A stretch of 64,000 nt of DNA from Nocardia sp. BMG111209 (GCF_000381925.1 NZ_KB907307.1:4340001-4404000), one strand, 5' to 3'; positions 49,967 through 60,429 are shown, numbered from the stretch's first letter. Notes: generated by a model not told the origin, from the letters alone. Numbers and translations: made by a program.

Positions 49967-50542
49967 CCCGGCCGCCGTCGCGGTCAAGGTGAAGAGTTCG
50001 CCGAACACCGCGGTCTGGATGTCCGCGAGGGACCGTTGTTCGCCCTCGCGGATCCACAGTCCGAAGGCCAGCCGGAACACCATGATGCCGGATTCCGCCG
50101 CGAGCACGGCCGGCAGCTCACCGATCCCGCGGTCGCGCAGGGCGGCCGCCACCGTGGCGCCGAGCGTCGCGAGCTTGTGCCGTTCCCGTTCCCGCAGTGC
50201 CGGATTCCGATCGATGATCGTCTGCCGCGCCCGGGAATGCGGGCGACGTTCGGCGGGGAAGAATTCCGTCGCGGCCGAATGCATCGCGACGATGACCACG
50301 TCCAGTGCCCCCGCCCCGGCGGGCGCGCTGTCCATCCCGGTCAGGAACGCCCCCTGGAGCAGTTCCTGACCGTGGAACAGCACCTCCCGCTTGTCGGCGA
50401 AGTGCCGGAAGAAGGTCCGTTCGGTGAGTCCGACGGACTGCGCGATCTCGGTGGCGGTGGTCTGCTCGTACCCGCGGCTCGCGAACAGCTCGAGCGCGGC
50501 CTGTTGCAGCCGCTCCGCGGTCCCGGGTTCCCAACGCGCCAT
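49925..50542 (-). CDS. TetR-family regulator
   Basis: A 205-aa TetR regulator. The N-terminal helix-turn-helix is SRGYEQTTATEIAQSVGLTERTFFRHF followed by ADKREVLFHG. An ATG three codons further out (50551) is also in frame. The C-terminal domain includes EFFPAERRPHSRARQTIID. It is divergent from the NAD-dependent epimerase gene with a 38-bp palindrome between the starts, so epimerase control is more likely than control of the convergent methyltransferase that it overlaps. Confidence 0.85.
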   Translation of the reverse strand: MARWEPGTAERLQQAALELFASRGYEQTTATEIAQSVGLTERTFFRHFADKREVLFHGQELLQGAFLTGMDSAPAGAGALDVVIVAMHSAATEFFPAERRPHSRARQTIIDRNPALRERERHKLATLGATVAAALRDRGIGELPAVLAAESGIMVFRLAFGLWIREGEQRSLADIQTAVFGELFTLTATAAGSAADDVQQREVQR

Positions 50543-50585
50543 GCCGACCATCCTAGGTGATGACAGCGACTGACTTCGAGTGTAG

Positions 50586-50623
50586 GTTGATGTCTGCCAC
50601 TGACGTCAGTCGCAGACATCAAC
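50586..50623. promoter_or_regulatory. 38-bp nearly perfect palindrome, probable TetR operator
   Basis: The 12-base arms GTTGATGTCTGC (50586-50597) and GCAGACATCAAC (50612-50623) are perfect reverse complements. Inside them, ACTGACGTCAGT (50599-50610) is itself a perfect palindrome, so only one C-C pair breaks the 38-bp symmetry. It lies 44 bases from the TetR start and 45 bases before the epimerase ATG. Confidence 0.85.
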
Positions 50624-50667
50624 CGTATACCGACCACGCCCGCCGGGCGTCGAAGGAGAATCACGTC

Positions 50668-51561
50668 ATGCGCGTTTTCGTCACCGGAGCCTCCGGCTGG
50701 ATCGGCTCCGCCATCGTCGACGAACTGCTCGCCGCCGGTCACGAGGTCACCGGCCTGGCCAGGTCGGACGCCTCGGCCGCGGCCCTGGCGACCAAGGGCG
50801 CCCTGGTCCGCCGCGGCGACCTGGACGATCCGGCCGGTATCCACGCCGGCGCCGAGGCGGCCGACGCCGTCTTCCACCTCGCCAACAAGCACGACTGGTC
50901 CGACCTGGCCGGCACGGCCGCCGCCGAACGCACGGCGGTGCAGACCATCGTCGACACCCTCGCCGGATCGGGCCGGCCGTTCCTGCTGGCATCGGGCGTG
51001 GCCGGGCTCGCCTACGGCCGCCCGGCCACCGAGGCCGACCCGAGCCCGGCCCACGGACCGGACTCGCCGCGCGGCGGCACCGAGAATCTCGCACTGGAAT
51101 ACGTCGACCGCGGCGTGCACGCCGTCAGCCTGCGCTTCTCGCCGACCGTGCACGGCATGGGCGACCACGGCTTCATCTCGGTCATCGCGAATATCGCGAG
51201 GCAGCAAGGCGTCTCGGGATATCCGGCCGACGGCGCCAACCGCTGGGCCGCGGTGCACCGCACCGACGCCGCGCGCATGGCGGTGCTCGGCCTGGCCAAG
51301 GCGCCGGCCGGCGCGCGGCTGCACGCCGTCGCGGAGGAGGGCGTATCCACTCGCGAGATCGCCGAGGCGATCGGCCGCGCGCTCGATCTGCCCGTCGCCG
51401 CCGTCGCCCCCGAGGATGTCGCGGGCCACTTCGGCTGGATCGGCGCCTTCTTCGCCGCCGACCTCACCGCGAGCAGCACCGCCACCCGGGAACTGCTCGG
51501 CTGGACCCCCACCGGCCCGGCCCTGCTCGACGATATCGCCGCGGGCGCGTATCCGGCGTGA
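50668..51561 (+). CDS. NAD-dependent epimerase/dehydratase-like (extended SDR) protein
   Basis: A 297-aa extended short-chain dehydrogenase. It starts MRVFVTGASGWIGSAIVDELLAAGHEV, with the nucleotide-binding GASGWIG, then the family segment DAVFHLAN, and VAVHRTDAARM-like WAAVHRTDAARMAVLGLA. The usual YxxxK is not in its normal place (a GTENLALEYV segment may replace it), as in many atypical SDR proteins of the YwnB/NmrA-like type. ATG at 50668 follows AAGGAG. It is probably repressed by the divergent TetR, with the long palindrome as operator. Substrate unknown. Confidence 0.85.
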   Translation: MRVFVTGASGWIGSAIVDELLAAGHEVTGLARSDASAAALATKGALVRRGDLDDPAGIHAGAEAADAVFHLANKHDWSDLAGTAAAERTAVQTIVDTLAGSGRPFLLASGVAGLAYGRPATEADPSPAHGPDSPRGGTENLALEYVDRGVHAVSLRFSPTVHGMGDHGFISVIANIARQQGVSGYPADGANRWAAVHRTDAARMAVLGLAKAPAGARLHAVAEEGVSTREIAEAIGRALDLPVAAVAPEDVAGHFGWIGAFFAADLTASSTATRELLGWTPTGPALLDDIAAGAYPA

Positions 51562-51577
51562 CCGTCCGGCCGGTGCT

Positions 51578-51605
51578 CCGGGCCCGAAAGATGGTGCGGG
51601 CCCGG
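51578..51605. terminator. Hairpin between convergent epimerase and toxin-partner genes
   Basis: CCGGGCCCG (51578-51586) pairs perfectly with CGGGCCCGG (51597-51605) around a 10-base loop. It lies 17 bases after the epimerase stop and 11 bases before the convergent gene end. Confidence 0.7.
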
Positions 51606-51615
51606 ACTTCCGGTC

Positions 51616-51897
51616 TCAGGTACGGGATCTGCGGTTGAGGATGTCGGCGTGCAGCAACCGGCCGCCGAGCAGGCGCAGCGCGGCGGTCCGGGTCGCCGCG
51701 CGGCCGAGTTTCTCGGTGCGCGAACCGTGTTCGTAGTAGAAGACCTCGTACCAGCCGTCCGCGGCCCGCAGGATGCACCAACTCTGTTCGCGCACGGCAT
51801 TTTCCGAGATCAGCCGGCCCGGCACGTCGACCTTGGAGAAGGTGGCGAACTGGCTCACCGGATCCTGCGGGTGCGATTGCGCACCGGGTGGGGTCAC
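51616..51897 (-). CDS. Small protein sharing the N-terminal domain of the TNT toxin
   Basis: A 93-aa protein whose GTG at 51897 overlaps the TNT stop (GTGA), so the two are co-translated. Its core, VDVPGRLISENAVREQSWCI then RAADGWYEVFYYEHGSRTEKL and RTAALRLLGGRLL, aligns by eye with the N-terminal part of the adjacent TNT protein (GVPDSVASIGGYADDHFCLV, VADGTFEVCWFERGAKHD, NTACLGFLG). The common domain is not one I can name. It could be an immunity protein, a chaperone or a second half of a secretion tag. The role is inferred only from position and similarity. Confidence 0.65.
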   Translation of the reverse strand: MTPPGAQSHPQDPVSQFATFSKVDVPGRLISENAVREQSWCILRAADGWYEVFYYEHGSRTEKLGRAATRTAALRLLGGRLLHADILNRRSRT

Positions 51898-52643
51898 AGT
51901 GGCAGTTCCTCGACGAATCCGGCGCCGACCAGATCGATCACCGGCGTCATCGCCTTGTGCTGGATCGCGCCGCCCTGCCGACCGAACCAGGGCGCGACCG
52001 CGCCGGACCACACCGGCGTCGGCTGCAGCACCCGCCAGCGCCGATAGCCGGATTGCGCGTAGTCGATCGGCAGCGAGCGCGCCCCGAACGAGGCGCCCTC
52101 GTCGTACAGGATCCGGGTGAAGGTGGGCCCGAAGGAATCCAGGACACTGCCGATCTCCAGGCGACCGGGCGCCCGGCCCGCCGGGGTGGTGAATCCGTCG
52201 GGGTGCCGGATCGCGTCCGGCCAGATCAACCGGCGCTGCCCGATCGGCAGCCCCCGGTCCTCGGGGAGGACGAAACTCCGGATCCACTCCGGTTCCGGCA
52301 GCGGGCCGAAGACGGTGTCGGGATCGCTCGCGAGCAGCCGCTGCACCGCCGGATGCGCGTAGGACGCCCCGCCGAGCGCGTTGCGGACACCGTGTCCCGG
52401 CGCCACCGGCTGCAACCCGGACAGCCCGCCGCCGATCACCCCGAGGAAGCCCAGGCAGGCGGTGTTCACCGAGTCGTACACGCACACATCGTGTTTCGCG
52501 CCGCGTTCGAACCAGCAGACCTCGAAGGTCCCGTCCGCGACGGGCACCAGGCAGAAATGATCGTCGGCGTACCCGCCGATCGAGGCGACCGAGTCGGGCA
52601 CCCCGAGCCCGCGCAGGATCATGCCGAGTTCGTCGAAGTCCAT
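51894..52643 (-). CDS. TNT-domain NAD(+) glycohydrolase toxin-like protein
   Basis: A 249-aa protein. Residues about 1-90 are the small domain shared with the next gene. The C-terminal 100 residues resemble the tuberculosis necrotizing toxin (TNT) domain of CpnT: DSFGPTFTRILYDEGASFGA, then RSLPIDYAQSGYRRWRVL, SGAVAPWFGRQGGAIQ and VIDLVGAGFVEEL. TNT hydrolyses NAD+ and kills host or competitor cells. The conserved APWFG.PGG-like loop and Gln are kept. ATG at 52643 starts MDFDELGMILRG. No WXG100 or secretion gene is adjacent, so its export route is unknown, and a cytoplasmic role cannot be excluded. Confidence 0.75.
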   Translation of the reverse strand: MDFDELGMILRGLGVPDSVASIGGYADDHFCLVPVADGTFEVCWFERGAKHDVCVYDSVNTACLGFLGVIGGGLSGLQPVAPGHGVRNALGGASYAHPAVQRLLASDPDTVFGPLPEPEWIRSFVLPEDRGLPIGQRRLIWPDAIRHPDGFTTPAGRAPGRLEIGSVLDSFGPTFTRILYDEGASFGARSLPIDYAQSGYRRWRVLQPTPVWSGAVAPWFGRQGGAIQHKAMTPVIDLVGAGFVEELPL

Positions 52644-52730
52644 CAGAGCCTCTCGTCCCGCGGTGCCACCCGAGCACAACCGGTTCGACTGTAACGAGCA
52701 GGCGGAGACGGCGAATTGAGTGACTCGTCC

Positions 52731-53441
52731 TCATTTGCTCCGATAGGCGGCGAGGAATGCGGTCGCGCCCGCGTCGGCGATCCGATCCAGTTCCGCCGGG
52801 CCGGGCAACTCGGCGCCGGGTGCGAACAGGGCCGTGTCGAGCGTGGCGCCGAGGACGAGATACGAATAGTGCTCGGCCGCGCGCCGCGGGTCCGGCGCGC
52901 ACAGGGCGCCGCGCTCGTGCAGGGCCGCGAACGCGCCGGTCAGCGCATCGATCACGCGACCGGGCGCACGCCGGAAGTATTCGTCGGCCAGTTCGGGAAA
53001 ACGCCCGGCCTCCAGGATGATCAGGCGCCGCAGCCGCAGCACCGCGGGCTGGGCGACGGTGGCGAGGTGGCGGCGGGCCAGTTCGCGCAGGGCCGCCGGG
53101 ACGTCCGCGGCCTCGGTCAGGCCCGCGACCAGCCGCTCGGTGAAATCCGCGGCGGTGGGGGTGGCGCCGAGCACGATCTCGGTGAACAGCCGCTGTTTGT
53201 CCCCGAAGTTGTTGTACACGCTGCGTTTCGAGACCCGGGCCGCCGCGGCGATGTCGTCGACGCTGGTGCCCTGGTAGCCCTTCGCCAGGAACAACCGCGT
53301 GGCGGCCGTCGCGACCGCCGTGCGGGTACGCACCGCGCGCGGGTCGGGACCGCGCGCCGGGCGGGCCGCGACATCGGGGGCGGACAGCGGAATACGCACC
53401 ACCAGTACGTCTTCCGGCGCCGCCGGATCCTCGGTCGCCAT
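52731..53441 (-). CDS. TetR-family regulator
   Basis: A 236-aa TetR regulator. It has an extended N-terminus of about 40 residues before the helix-turn-helix (KGYQGTSVDDIAAAARVSKRSVYNNF then GDKQRLFTEIV). The C-terminal region matches the AefR-like/TetR_C_39 type (LRLRRLIILEAGRFPELADEYF). ATG at 53441 (MATEDPAAPEDV) is preferred over a longer frame. Divergent from the DUF1905/YdeI-like gene, with GGTAC-T-GTACC at 53500-53510 between them, so it likely controls that gene. Confidence 0.85.
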   Translation of the reverse strand: MATEDPAAPEDVLVVRIPLSAPDVAARPARGPDPRAVRTRTAVATAATRLFLAKGYQGTSVDDIAAAARVSKRSVYNNFGDKQRLFTEIVLGATPTAADFTERLVAGLTEAADVPAALRELARRHLATVAQPAVLRLRRLIILEAGRFPELADEYFRRAPGRVIDALTGAFAALHERGALCAPDPRRAAEHYSYLVLGATLDTALFAPGAELPGPAELDRIADAGATAFLAAYRSK

Positions 53442-53499
53442 GCGGATCAACCCTTCGGTACGGCCCGGCCGGAACTCTTGCACCCTACCGTACCGATTG

Positions 53500-53510
53500 G
53501 GTACTGTACC
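53500..53510. promoter_or_regulatory. Palindrome between TetR and YdeI-like genes
   Basis: GGTAC-T-GTACC is a perfect 11-bp palindrome. A further ACCGTACCG lies 8 bases away on the left, giving repeated GTACC half-sites. It sits in the 107-base divergent region and is the best operator candidate. Confidence 0.55.
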
Positions 53511-53548
53511 GTGCATTATCCGGTACTGATCGGTCAAGGAATCCCACG

Positions 53549-53989
53549 ATGAAATTCCAGGCCACTGTCGAGGCCACCGGCAAGAACACGACCGGCATCG
53601 AGGTGCCGGCCGATATCGTGACCGCACTCGGCGCCGGGCGCCGCCCGCCGGTCGCGGTGACGATCAACGACCACACCTATCGCACCACCCTCGGAGTGAT
53701 GGGCGGCCGGCAACTGCTGAGCGTCAGCGCCGAGATCCGCAAGGCCGCCGGGGTGAGCGCGGGCGACCGGGTGGAGGTGGAACTCACCCTCGACGATGCC
53801 CCGCGCACCGTCGAACTGCCCGCCGACCTCGCCGCGGTCCTCGACCCGGCGCTGCGGCAGGCATACGAGGCCCTGTCCCACAGCCGCAAACAACGCCTGG
53901 TCCAGCCGATCGACCAGGCCAAGACCGCCGAGACCAGGCAGCGGCGGATCGACAAGGCCGTGGACGAACTGCGCGCGGCCGGCGGATAA
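53549..53989 (+). CDS. DUF1905/YdeI-like (OmpD-associated) protein
   Basis: A 146-aa protein. DUF1905 covers about residues 1-85 (TGIEVPADIVTALGAGRRPPVAVTIN then GVMGGRQLLSVSAEIRKAAGVSAGDRVEVEL), and a short bacteriocin-protection-like YdeI segment follows (LDPALRQAYEALSHSRKQRLVQPIDQAKT, with its terminal R-rich tail). Such proteins are linked to antimicrobial peptide resistance in a few species, but the actual role here is unknown. Divergent from a TetR gene that probably regulates it. Confidence 0.82.
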   Translation: MKFQATVEATGKNTTGIEVPADIVTALGAGRRPPVAVTINDHTYRTTLGVMGGRQLLSVSAEIRKAAGVSAGDRVEVELTLDDAPRTVELPADLAAVLDPALRQAYEALSHSRKQRLVQPIDQAKTAETRQRRIDKAVDELRAAGG

Positions 53990-54073
53990 CTTTCGCCGCA
54001 CCGAGCGGGGATCCGCGGTCCCGGGACAAGCAGTCCTCTGGTGATCCCGCCATCATCGGGCAACCCTGGACTC

Positions 54074-54772
54074 ATGACAACGACACTGATCACCGGGGCG
54101 AACAAGGGCCTCGGTCATGAAACCGCCCGCCGGCTCGTCGCCGCCGGGCACACCGTGTACGTCGGCGCCCGCGACCCCGAGCGCGGCCGGGCCGCCGCCG
54201 AGGGCCTGGGCGCGCGGTTCGTCCGGCTCGATGTCACCGACGACGAGTCGATCGCCGCGGCCGCCCGGACCGTCGCCGCCGACGGCGGCCTGGACGTGCT
54301 GGTCAACAACGCGGGCATCGAGTTCCGCACCGCGGACGGCGGCATCCCCACCGCCGCCGGCGCCACGGCCGAATCGCTGCGAAAGTTGTTCGACACCAAC
54401 GTGTTCGGCGTCGTCCGGGTCACCAACGCCTTCCTGCCCCTGCTGCGGGACTCGGCGGCGCCGGTGGTGGTCAACGTGTCCAGCGGCCTGTCCTCGGTGC
54501 GCGCGCTGGCCGGGCCCGCGGGCTTCTACACCGGCGTCGAGTACCCGGCCTCGAAGGCGGCGCTGAACATGGTGACCGTGCAGTACGCCAAGGCGTATCC
54601 CGATATCCGGATCAACGCGGCGGATCCCGGCTTCACCGATACCGACCTCAACCAGCACGCGGGTACCCAGACCGTCGAGGAGGGTGCGGACGTGATCGTC
54701 CGGCTGGCGCTGCTCGGCCCCGACGGCCCGACCGGTGAATTCTTCGCCAACGACGGGCCACTGCCCTGGTGA
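54074..54772 (+). CDS. Short-chain dehydrogenase/reductase
   Basis: A 232-aa classical SDR. The cofactor motif is TGANKGLGHETARRLVAAG, with DVTDDES after the second strand and LDVLVNNAGIEF. The catalytic YPASKAALNM has Tyr and Lys, and VNVSSGLSSVRAL has the Ser. The sequence is of the carbonyl reductase (CBR-like) type, usually NADPH-dependent. ATG at 54074 (MTTTLITGAN) was chosen. It is probably monocistronic. Substrate unknown. Confidence 0.9.
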   Translation: MTTTLITGANKGLGHETARRLVAAGHTVYVGARDPERGRAAAEGLGARFVRLDVTDDESIAAAARTVAADGGLDVLVNNAGIEFRTADGGIPTAAGATAESLRKLFDTNVFGVVRVTNAFLPLLRDSAAPVVVNVSSGLSSVRALAGPAGFYTGVEYPASKAALNMVTVQYAKAYPDIRINAADPGFTDTDLNQHAGTQTVEEGADVIVRLALLGPDGPTGEFFANDGPLPW

Positions 54773-54823
54773 TCGGCGCGGCGGGTACCGTCGAAGTGGG
54801 GTTGCAGAAACGGTGAGGACGGT

Positions 54824-55255
54824 ATGAACACCATCGACCTGGGGAGCATGACGCTCGAGGATCTCGACGGCGAGACCCGGCCGGAACCGCCGGCCGGCGC
54901 GTCGCGGGCACAACAGGCGGTGCACACGCTGCGGCAGACGCCGATCCGCGCGCTGGGCGCGGAGGAGCTGTATGTGCTGCTGCGGCAACGGGAGAGCCTG
55001 GAGTCGGTGGCGTCGTGGGCGCTGACCCTGCTGGAAGAAGACCCGCTGTCGATAGGCGATCTGCTGCCCGGCGGCCTGCTGCTCGCCCTCACCTCCATCC
55101 CGCCCGAATTCTGGTACGGCAACGCGCATTCCACCGCCCGGCTGCGCGCCGTCATCGAAAGCCTCACGGCGCAGGACGATCTCGCCACCTACCTGCCCGC
55201 CGATCACGAAATCTGGCAGCAGCTGGAAACTCTGCACAAGGCCGAGGTGCTGTAG
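54824..55255 (+). CDS. CdiI-like contact-dependent growth inhibition immunity protein (orphan)
   Basis: A 143-aa protein similar to the CdiI_2-type immunity family. It has a helical N-terminus with RALGAEELYVLLRQRESLESV, then ALTLLEEDPLSIGDLLPGGLLLAL and IPPEFWYGNAHSTARL. Immunity proteins of this class bind toxin C-terminal domains. No CdiA or toxin-domain gene is next to it, so it may be a stray immunity gene that protects against neighbours. ATG at 54824; it follows the SDR gene by 51 bases. The assignment is by motif memory only. Confidence 0.72.
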   Translation: MNTIDLGSMTLEDLDGETRPEPPAGASRAQQAVHTLRQTPIRALGAEELYVLLRQRESLESVASWALTLLEEDPLSIGDLLPGGLLLALTSIPPEFWYGNAHSTARLRAVIESLTAQDDLATYLPADHEIWQQLETLHKAEVL

Positions 55256-55434
55256 ACCGCTGCCCCCGGAGCGCAGGGCCCGGCCCCGGTGATCCCCGCC
55301 CCGGCGCCGCCCGATCCATCCGATGGATGGCGGGTATAGCGAATTGCGGGTTCCCTCCGGCCCGGCCCTTCCGACACGCTGTGAGCCACGCCATGTTGTG
55401 GCGCAGTTCACTATCGCTGTACCGAAGGTGTCTC

Positions 55435-56586
55435 GTGTCGGAAACCCAAGTCCCCCTCGCCGCGCCGGTTGCTCCCGCCGCCGGACGCGCGCAATTGGCG
55501 CTGCTGCTGGCGGCGAGTTGCCTACCGGTACTCGGCGCGACCCTGCTGGCGCCGGTGTTGCCGCAGGTGAAGGATGCCTTCGCCGGCACCCCCGGAGTCG
55601 AGGTGCTGACCCCGCTGATGTTGTCGGCCCCCGCGCTGCTGGTGGGCCTCACCGCGCCGTTCGCCGGATTCGTCGCCGACCGGATCGACCGCCGCCGGAC
55701 CCTGCTGATCGCGATGGTCGGCTATTCGGTGGTCGGGACCGCGCCGCTGTACCTGCCCGGCCTGCCCGCGATCGTCGTGAGCCGGGTGCTGCTGGGCCTG
55801 TGCGAGGCGGCGATCATGACCTGCTGCACCACGATGATCGGCGACTACTGGTCCGGACCGCGGCGCGCGCGGTACATGGGCCTGCAGACGCTCACCACCG
55901 CGATCGCCGCCACCGTATTCCTCGGCGCCGGTGGCGCCCTCGGCGGCGCGGGCTGGCGCACGCCGTTCTGGCTGTATCTGGCGGCGGCGCTGCTGGCCGT
56001 GCCGATGGCCCGATTGCTGTGGGAGCCCGCCCGTTCCGCTGCCCGCTCCGCGAAACTGGTTGCGCTGCCGTGGCGGCAGCTGGCCACGCCCTGCCTGGTC
56101 ACGCTGTTCGGCGGAATCCTGTTCTACACCTTGATCGTCGAGCTGTCCTTCGTACTCGACGACGCCGGTGTCGGCTCGACCGCCGCGATCGGCGGCATCA
56201 GCGCCCTGATGTCCCTGGCCACCGCCGTCGGCGCGGGACTGTTCGGCCGGCTCTCCGGGTCCACCGCGGCGCGCCTGGTGCCGATCGAATTCGGTTGTGC
56301 GGCGGTCGGTCTCGGTATCGTCGCCGCGACCCATACGGTCGCGGTGATCATCGCGGGCGCGATCGTCACCGGATTCGGCACCGGACTGATGTTGCCGACG
56401 CTGCTGGTGTGGGCGGTCAACCGGCTCACCTTCGATCAGCGCGGTCGCGGCACCGGCCTGTGGACGGGCACGCTGTTCCTCGGCCAGTTCGCCTCGGCCC
56501 TGGTCGTCGCCGGGCTACACAGTGTGAATCTCGTCGGCCGGCGGGCACCGGCGGACTGGCGGCCGGTATCGGCGTACTGGCCGTGA
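55435..56586 (+). CDS. MFS transporter with an apparent 3' frameshift
   Basis: A major facilitator of 383 aa as read. The N-terminal half has ASCLPVLGATLLAPVLPQV, then motif A-like GFVADRIDRRRTLLIAMVG, and further helices through TGLWTGTLFLGQFASALVV. The frame then runs into a Trp/Arg-rich tail ending at 56586, while the next frame continues with GGLAAGIGVLAVIAALVTVV and ends at 56663, exactly the expected last helix. The switch must lie about 56515-56545, a one-base change. It may be a sequencing error or a genuine inactivating mutation. GTG at 55435 (VSETQVPLAAP) was chosen, with ATG at 55393 possible. Confidence 0.75.
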   Translation: MSETQVPLAAPVAPAAGRAQLALLLAASCLPVLGATLLAPVLPQVKDAFAGTPGVEVLTPLMLSAPALLVGLTAPFAGFVADRIDRRRTLLIAMVGYSVVGTAPLYLPGLPAIVVSRVLLGLCEAAIMTCCTTMIGDYWSGPRRARYMGLQTLTTAIAATVFLGAGGALGGAGWRTPFWLYLAAALLAVPMARLLWEPARSAARSAKLVALPWRQLATPCLVTLFGGILFYTLIVELSFVLDDAGVGSTAAIGGISALMSLATAVGAGLFGRLSGSTAARLVPIEFGCAAVGLGIVAATHTVAVIIAGAIVTGFGTGLMLPTLLVWAVNRLTFDQRGRGTGLWTGTLFLGQFASALVVAGLHSVNLVGRRAPADWRPVSAYWP

Positions 56587-56676
56587 TCGCCGCGCTCGTC
56601 ACCGTGGTGCTCGTCCCGGTGTTGCGAGGTGCCACGTATCCGCTGCACCTCGCCCACGACTGACCCGGAAACGACC

Positions 56677-56711
56677 CTCGCCGCGCCCCGGGATGCCCGG
56701 GACGCGGCGAG
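56677..56711. terminator. Hairpin between the MFS gene and katG
   Basis: CTCGCCGCG, a mismatched C, then CCCGGG pair with CCCGGG, A, CGCGGCGAG around an ATG loop. It serves as a likely terminator for the convergent MFS and katG transcripts. Confidence 0.75.
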
Positions 56712-56775
56712 AATCGTTGCACAGCAAGCCGATCGACGGTGTCGGCCGGGGCGAACCGGCCGGCACCGGGAGCGA

Positions 56776-59013
<2,238 letters not shown>

Positions 59014-59027
59014 TCACACACAGTGGA

Positions 59028-59468
59028 TCAACGGCTGTCGGGAGTCGGCAGCAGAGCACAGTCGGGACACCGGCCCCAATAGATGACCTCGGCCTCGTCG
59101 ATGGTGAAGCCGCTGCTGTCGGCGGCGGTCAGGCAGGGTGTCGCGCCGATCGCACAGTCGACATCGGCGATGGCGCCACACAAGCGGCACACGACATGGT
59201 GGTGGTTGTCCCCCACCCGGGTCTCGTACCGCGCCACGGAGCCCGTCGGCTGGATGCGGCGCAGCAGCCCGGCGCCGGTCAGCACCCGCAGTACGTCGTA
59301 TACGGCCTGGTGGGACACCGTTTCCAGGGCCTCGCGGACGAGGCCGATGAGGGTGTCCGTATCGGAGTGCGGATGGTCGTGCGCCGCGGCCAGCACCGCC
59401 AGTCGCGGTGCTGTCACACGCAGAGCGGCCGCTCGGAGCATCCGCTCGAAGTCCGACACAGTGGACAC
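59028..59468 (-). CDS. furA: FurA peroxide-responsive repressor
   Basis: A 146-aa Fur-family regulator. The DNA-binding part has LRVTAPRLAVLAAAHDHPHSDTD and VSHQAVYDVLRVLTGAGLLRRI; the metal region has GDNHHHVVCRLCGAI with the first CxxC, and the second pair is in WGRCPDCALLP. FurA represses its own gene and katG and is relieved by oxidation. The start is GTG at 59468. Since the -10-like region ends almost at the start codon, a leaderless message is likely, as for mycobacterial furA. It is the first gene of the furA-katG operon. Confidence 0.93.
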   Translation of the reverse strand: MSTVSDFERMLRAAALRVTAPRLAVLAAAHDHPHSDTDTLIGLVREALETVSHQAVYDVLRVLTGAGLLRRIQPTGSVARYETRVGDNHHHVVCRLCGAIADVDCAIGATPCLTAADSSGFTIDEAEVIYWGRCPDCALLPTPDSR

Positions 59469-59500
59469 ATTCAGAAGTATGACTCATTCCAGACTGGGTG
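59464..59500 (-). promoter_or_regulatory. furA promoter and probable FurA box
   Basis: On the minus strand, GAATGAGTC (59489-59481) and GAATGTGTC (59472-59464) are near-identical direct repeats 17 bases apart, with CATACTT between them in the -10 position. Mycobacterial furA operators have, from memory, the same TGACTCATTCCAGA-type AT-rich sequence; here TGACTCATTCCAGACTGG is on the plus strand. Confidence 0.6.
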
Positions 59501-59575
59501 GGGCGGGATTCCGGCGAATCACCCCCCGCCGATAGGCTCGGCCCAGAGCATCCCACGAACGAAGGAGCGGCAAGC

Positions 59576-60421
59576 GTGGATCGCATCGGAGTCATCGGCG
59601 GCGGCACCATGGGGGCCGGAATCGCCGAGGTCGCGGCCCGGAACGGCGGTAGCGTGCTGGTCCTCGAGCGCGACCGGGAGGCCGCCGACGCGGCCGTCGC
59701 GCGGATCGAGACCTCCTTGGCGCGGGCCGTGAAGTCCGGCCGGCTGGAGCAGGCGGCGGCCGACGAGGCCCGCGGCCGGATCACCCTCACCACCACGATC
59801 GGCGATTTCGCCGATCGGGAACTGGTGGTCGAGGCGGCCCCCGAGATCGAGTCGCTGAAGACGGAGTTCTTCGCCGAACTCGACGCGCTGGTCTCGCCCG
59901 AGACCATCCTGGCCACGAACACCTCCTCGATCCCGGTGGTCCGGATCGCCAACGCCACCACCCGCCCCGAGCGGGTGCTCGGTATCCACTTCTTCAACCC
60001 GGTGCCGGTGCTGCCGCTGGTCGAGATCGTGGTCAGCCTGAAGACCGACCGCGCGGTCGCCGACCAGGCCACCGCGTGGGCCCGCGACACCCTCGGCAAG
60101 CGCACCATCGAATCCAAGGATCAGGCCGGTTTCATCGTCAACGCGCTGCTGATCCCCTACCTGTGCTCGGCGATCCGCATGCTGGAATCCGGCTTCGCCC
60201 GCCCCGAGGACATCGACGAGGGCATGGTGTCCGGCTGTGCCCATCCGATGGGCCCGCTGCGGCTCACCGACACCATCGGCCTCGACGTCACCCTCGCCGT
60301 CGCCGAATCGCTGTACGAGGAGTTCCGCGAGCCGCACTACGCACCGCCGGTGTTGTTGCGCCGCATGGTCGAATCCGGCTATCTGGGCCGGAAGACCAAG
60401 CGCGGGTTCTACACCTACTGA
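59576..60421 (+). CDS. fadB2: 3-hydroxyacyl-CoA (3-hydroxybutyryl-CoA) dehydrogenase, FadB2-like
   Basis: A 281-aa NAD-dependent dehydrogenase. The NAD domain is IGVIGGGTMGAGIAEVAARN, then the catalytic IHFFNPVPVLPLVEIV containing the His and the Pro-rich turn. NTSSIPVVRIANAT precedes it, and DQAGFIVNALLIPYL closes the cofactor domain. The helical C-terminal domain includes AHPMGPLRLTDTIGLDV. It reversibly oxidises 3-hydroxybutyryl-CoA in butyrate or fatty acid metabolism. GTG at 59576 follows GAAGGAG. Monocistronic and followed by a hairpin. Confidence 0.9.
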   Translation: MDRIGVIGGGTMGAGIAEVAARNGGSVLVLERDREAADAAVARIETSLARAVKSGRLEQAAADEARGRITLTTTIGDFADRELVVEAAPEIESLKTEFFAELDALVSPETILATNTSSIPVVRIANATTRPERVLGIHFFNPVPVLPLVEIVVSLKTDRAVADQATAWARDTLGKRTIESKDQAGFIVNALLIPYLCSAIRMLESGFARPEDIDEGMVSGCAHPMGPLRLTDTIGLDVTLAVAESLYEEFREPHYAPPVLLRRMVESGYLGRKTKRGFYTY

Positions 60422-60429
60422 TCCGCCGC

